Source: Bordetella parapertussis
Lineage (GTDB): Bacteria > Pseudomonadota > Gammaproteobacteria > Burkholderiales > Burkholderiaceae_B
Length of the DNA: 9,766 nucleotides
NCBI GenBank assembly: GCA_945882005.1
Contig: CAMCWG010000091.1
Coordinates: 1-9,766, forward strand
Reading direction: 5' to 3'
Shown here: positions 6,754 to 9,766 of the stretch, piece by piece
How the letters are laid out: each line of letters opens with the position of its first letter
How positions within the stretch are numbered: the stretch's first letter is position 1
Notes under the pieces: generated by a model
Told to the model about the DNA's origin: nothing
Seen by the model: the letters and a program-made list of their open reading frames with translations, nothing else
Database searches by the model: none
Translations under genes and position numbers: made by a program

Positions 6754-8316
6754 ATGTCTGAAGTGCAGAACATTCTTTTCATTATGGCGGATCAGTTTCG
6801 TGCTGATCATCTTGGATGTGAAGGACACCCGTATTTAAAAACCGCGAATCTTGATGCGTTGGCTAAGCGCGGCGTACGGTTTAGTCGAGCTTTTGTAAAT
6901 TCCGGCGTGTGCGGACCCTCGCGCATGAGTTATTACACGGGGCGTTATCCTTCAAGCCACGGAACAACGTGGAATCGCGTGCCACTCGCGATCGGTGAAG
7001 TTACGTTAGGTGAATACTTAGAACGCGCAAAACGAGATCTTGTATTGGCTGGAAAGACCCATGTGATCCCAGACGTGGCGGGCCTGCAGCGCTTAGGGAT
7101 TGATGGTCAGTCTGAACTGGCCTACTTACTTCGGCGCGGCGGTTTCAAAGAAATTGATCGTTACGACGGCCATCATCCGCCAGGACAAGAAAGTGGTTAT
7201 CCCGCGTATTTGAAGCAACATGGCTATGTGTCTGATGACCCGTGGACGGACTACGTGATCGCAGGCGTGGATGCTAAGGGTGAGGTGGTGAGTGGTTGGA
7301 ACATGCGCAATGTTTATTTACCTGCTCGCGTCGCTGAGCCGCACTCTGAAACAGCCTACATGACCGATCAGGCGCTAGCCTTTATGCGCAATAAGGGCGA
7401 CACGCCCTGGGTGTTACACCTGAGCTACGTCAAGCCGCATTGGCCCTACATGGCGCCCTCGCCGTATCACAACAGGTATAACGCTGATCAATGCTTACCT
7501 GTCGTGCGGAGTGAGCAGGAAAAGATCGACGCACATCCTGTTGTAGCTGCTTACCGACAGCATGAGGAAGGCCAAAACTTTAGTCGCGATGAATGTATCC
7601 GCACTGTTCGCCCAGCGTATCAGGGCTTGATTCATCAACTCGATGATCACCTCGGCAGACTATTCGATTACATGGAAGGCGCAGGTCTGATGAAAAATAC
7701 GATGATCGTATTTACGTCGGACCACGGCGATTTCCTGGGCGACCATTGGTTGGGTGAGAAGGAACTGTTTTATGACGCGATCCAGCGAGTCCCTTGCATC
7801 GTCATGGATCCTGATGCCCGGGCGGATGCCACACGCGGGACAGTTGATGCCAGAATGGTGGAGGCGGTCGACTTCGTGCCGACATTCTTAGATGCACTGG
7901 GTGTGGAAGGCGCTTCGCAGCGCATCGAAGGAATGAGCTTGTTGCCCTTGCTACGCGGTGAGACGCCTGCGTGGCGAGATGCAGTGTTTTCTGAGTTGGA
8001 CTACAGCTTCAGACAAGCGCGATTGTTGTTGAATAAGACACCGCAACAATCGCGGGCGTATTCCATGCGAACGGATCGATGGCGCTATGTGTATTGGCTC
8101 GACGAGCCAGAGCAGTTATTTGATTTAGAAACAGATCCGCAGGAACTGCATGATCTGGGCCGTGACCCAGGATATGTGACGACACGCGAGCAGCTTAGAA
8201 GCCAGTTGTTTGACTGGATGGCACGTCGCAAGAGGCGCGTCACCATGTCTGACGAGGACGTTGTCCGTGCAACGCACGCACATAAACGAGCGGGTGTGCT
8301 CTTCGGGCAATGGTAG
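6754..8316 (+). CDS. formylglycine-dependent sulfatase / phosphonate monoester hydrolase family enzyme
   Basis: This 520-residue member of the alkaline phosphatase superfamily should hydrolyse a sulfate ester or a phosphonate/phosphate ester; the true substrate is unknown. Metal-site residues are D13-Q14 (MADQFRADHLG) and D323-H324 (FTSDHGDF). The nucleophile is C53 in C-G-P-S-R (53-57), the CxPSR signature that formylglycine-generating enzyme converts to formylglycine. Other pocket residues are N74 (TTWNRVPL), K101 and H103 (AGKTHVIPD), H229 (KPHWPYMAPSPY) and K336 (LGEKELF). D13, Q14, N74, H229, D323, H324 and K336 correspond to phosphonate monoester hydrolase positions as I recall them, while K101/H103 look like arylsulfatase. 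There is no signal peptide, so it is probably cytoplasmic. ATG 6754 has a good Shine-Dalgarno, AGAGG (6743-6747). The basic C-terminal tail (about 487-520) ends GVLFGQW. No formylglycine-generating enzyme or transporter gene is in the window. Confidence 0.88.
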   Translation: MSEVQNILFIMADQFRADHLGCEGHPYLKTANLDALAKRGVRFSRAFVNSGVCGPSRMSYYTGRYPSSHGTTWNRVPLAIGEVTLGEYLERAKRDLVLAGKTHVIPDVAGLQRLGIDGQSELAYLLRRGGFKEIDRYDGHHPPGQESGYPAYLKQHGYVSDDPWTDYVIAGVDAKGEVVSGWNMRNVYLPARVAEPHSETAYMTDQALAFMRNKGDTPWVLHLSYVKPHWPYMAPSPYHNRYNADQCLPVVRSEQEKIDAHPVVAAYRQHEEGQNFSRDECIRTVRPAYQGLIHQLDDHLGRLFDYMEGAGLMKNTMIVFTSDHGDFLGDHWLGEKELFYDAIQRVPCIVMDPDARADATRGTVDARMVEAVDFVPTFLDALGVEGASQRIEGMSLLPLLRGETPAWRDAVFSELDYSFRQARLLLNKTPQQSRAYSMRTDRWRYVYWLDEPEQLFDLETDPQELHDLGRDPGYVTTREQLRSQLFDWMARRKRRVTMSDEDVVRATHAHKRAGVLFGQW

Positions 8317-8317
8317 C

Positions 8318-9766
8318 TTAGCTCTTTATATGTCGATTCAATGCACTTAAGACCGCTTTAAAAGACGCGGTCACAATGTCACGATCAACACCTACACCGA
8401 AACCCGTTGGCGCATCACCGATGCGAACTTCAACATAGCACGCTGCACGTGTGTCTGTTCCGGTCCCGATGGCGTGTTCGTGATAATCCATGATGCGCAC
8501 GGGCTCACCTAAGCAATTGACGAAGGCAGAGATTGCGCCGTCGCCCGTTCCGGTCAGGGTGCGGCGCTTGCCGTCTACTTCAAATTCAGCCTCGATCGTA
8601 AAGTGTTGCCCTTCAGCCGCCGAAGGATCGCCCGTAATGCGATGCTTGATCAGAGTCCAAGGTTGGGTCTGCGCCAGATATTCCGAACTAAAGATGTTGT
8701 AGACGTCTGCCGCAGTCACTTCACGACCTGTTTCGTCTGTCACACGCTGAATGGCACGACTGAATTCAATTTGCAGGCGGCGTGGCAAGGCAAGGCCATG
8801 CTCTTGTTCAAGTAGGTAGGACACACCGCCCTTACCTGACTGGCTATTGACACGAATCACTGCATCGTAGCTGCGACCAAGATCAGCTGGGTCGATGGGT
8901 AAGTATGGAACTTCCCAGATGGCATCGGCTTTTTGAACAGCGAACCCTTTCTTGATGGCATCCTGATGCGAGCCAGAAAATGCGGTGAAGACCAGATCCC
9001 CAGCATAGGGATGACGTGGATGAACGGGTAACTGATTACAAAACTCAACGCAGCGACGGACCTCATCGATATCGGAGAAGTCCAGGCCTGGGTGAATGCC
9101 TTGGGTGTAGAGATTTAAAGCAAGCGTAACGATATCGACGTTGCCGGTACGCTCACCGTTGCCGAACAAGCAACCTTCGACACGGTCTGCGCCAGCCATC
9201 AAGCCAAGCTCCGCGGCCGCAACTGCCGTGCCGCGGTCGTTGTGCGGGTGCAAGCTGATCACAATACTGTCACGCTTGTTCAGATTGTTGTGCATGTATT
9301 CGATTTGATCGGCATACATGTTTGGTGTCGTCGCTTCAATCGTTGCAGGCAAGTTATAAATAATTTTGCGCTGGGGTGTTGGCTTCCAGACTTCTGTGAC
9401 AGCGTTACAAACTTCGAGGGCAAAGTCAGGCTCAGTGGTGCTGAAGACTTCTGGGGAATATTCGTAGAGCCACTGCGTTTGTGGATACTTTGCCATGTTG
9501 TCCATCACGCACTGTGTACCCTCAACAGCAACTTGTTTTACCTCCTCGCGATTCATGTTGAACACGATGCGGCGAAACCCCGGTGCGCATGCGTTGTACA
9601 GATGGATCATTGCGCGCTTAGCGCCTGCCGCCGATTCGACTGTGCGCTCGATCAGTTGTGGACGTGCTTGTGTCAAAGCGATGATCGTGACATCGTCAGG
9701 AATCAGGTTGTCGTCGACAAGCTTGCGAACAAAATCAAAGTCGGTTTGTGAGGCGGAGGGAAAGCC
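8318..9766 (-). CDS. leuA: 2-isopropylmalate synthase, long (type 2) form, 5' partial
   Basis: The first committed enzyme of leucine synthesis condenses acetyl-CoA with 2-oxoisovalerate. The frame is open from the right edge (reading [20 protein letters not shown]) to TAA at + 8318-8320, giving 482 residues; about 80-100 N-terminal residues are missing. The TTG at 9676 is internal, not the start. The metal-binding SLHPHNDRG (HPHND at 9236-9250), GNGERTGN and FSGSHQDAI mark the catalytic barrel. The C-terminal regulatory domain includes [14 protein letters not shown] and [22 protein letters not shown], the usual leucine-feedback region, and ends [16 protein letters not shown]. The extended linker and the DYHEHA segment identify the longer type found in Burkholderiales and actinobacteria, rather than the 520-residue E. 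coli type. It shares the substrate 2-oxoisovalerate with PanB, though the genes are not co-transcribed. Its stop is 1 bp from the convergent sulfatase stop. The promoter lies outside the window. Confidence 0.95.
   Translation of the reverse strand, partial: GFPSASQTDFDFVRKLVDDNLIPDDVTIIALTQARPQLIERTVESAAGAKRAMIHLYNACAPGFRRIVFNMNREEVKQVAVEGTQCVMDNMAKYPQTQWLYEYSPEVFSTTEPDFALEVCNAVTEVWKPTPQRKIIYNLPATIEATTPNMYADQIEYMHNNLNKRDSIVISLHPHNDRGTAVAAAELGLMAGADRVEGCLFGNGERTGNVDIVTLALNLYTQGIHPGLDFSDIDEVRRCVEFCNQLPVHPRHPYAGDLVFTAFSGSHQDAIKKGFAVQKADAIWEVPYLPIDPADLGRSYDAVIRVNSQSGKGGVSYLLEQEHGLALPRRLQIEFSRAIQRVTDETGREVTAADVYNIFSSEYLAQTQPWTLIKHRITGDPSAAEGQHFTIEAEFEVDGKRRTLTGTGDGAISAFVNCLGEPVRIMDYHEHAIGTGTDTRAACYVEVRIGDAPTGFGVGVDRDIVTASFKAVLSALNRHIKS

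Noticed and set aside
9242..9751. 169-codon open frame on the + strand opposite leuA
   Set aside because: It lies wholly antisense to well-conserved leuA sequence, has no recognisable domain, and its composition looks like a coding shadow.
1..9766. Defence system, prophage, CRISPR or transposon
   Set aside because: No nuclease, integrase, transposase, terminal inverted repeats or spaced direct repeats were found. Gene content is mainly housekeeping with recognisable chromosomal order.

Overview
The window reads as an ordinary chromosomal segment of a betaproteobacterium, most likely Burkholderiales. This rests on four things: the smg-topB neighbourhood (in this order, normally after dprA, within the betaproteobacteria), a topoisomerase III with a histone H1-like lysine/alanine tail, a small single-domain SET protein, and a long-form (type 2) 2-isopropylmalate synthase. 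Base composition is moderate, somewhat above 50% GC by eye. No tRNA, rRNA, CRISPR array, insertion sequence or phage gene is visible, and genes fill almost the whole window.

Layout. Bases 2-5424 carry five + strand genes with short gaps: smg (5' end cut by the window edge), gluQ (glutamyl-Q tRNA-Asp synthetase), topB (DNA topoisomerase III), panB (ketopantoate hydroxymethyltransferase) and a SET-domain protein lysine methyltransferase. A DUF3429 membrane protein (5421-5900, - strand) runs tail to tail into the SET gene, and their stop codons overlap. Divergent from it are a DUF455 ferritin-like protein (5945-6736) and, 17 bp on, a formylglycine-type sulfatase/phosphonate monoester hydrolase homologue (6754-8316). 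The right end is leuA on the - strand (8318-9766, 5' end cut), whose stop lies 1 bp beyond the sulfatase stop.

How the genes may work together. Most are housekeeping: tRNA queuosine modification (gluQ), DNA decatenation (topB), pantothenate/CoA synthesis (panB) and leucine synthesis (leuA). There is no clear undescribed multi-gene defence or mobile system here. The points most worth following are: (1) a SET lysine methyltransferase in the same gene run as a topoisomerase with a 68-residue H1-like lysine-rich tail, which is a plausible enzyme-substrate pair; (2) the sulfatase-family enzyme, whose active site appears to combine phosphonate monoester hydrolase and arylsulfatase residues and which is coupled to a putative diiron protein; (3) an imperfect stem-loop just upstream of the topB start codon; and (4) a PanB with changes at several usually conserved positions. 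All family calls come from reading the sequence and from memory of the families; no search was run.
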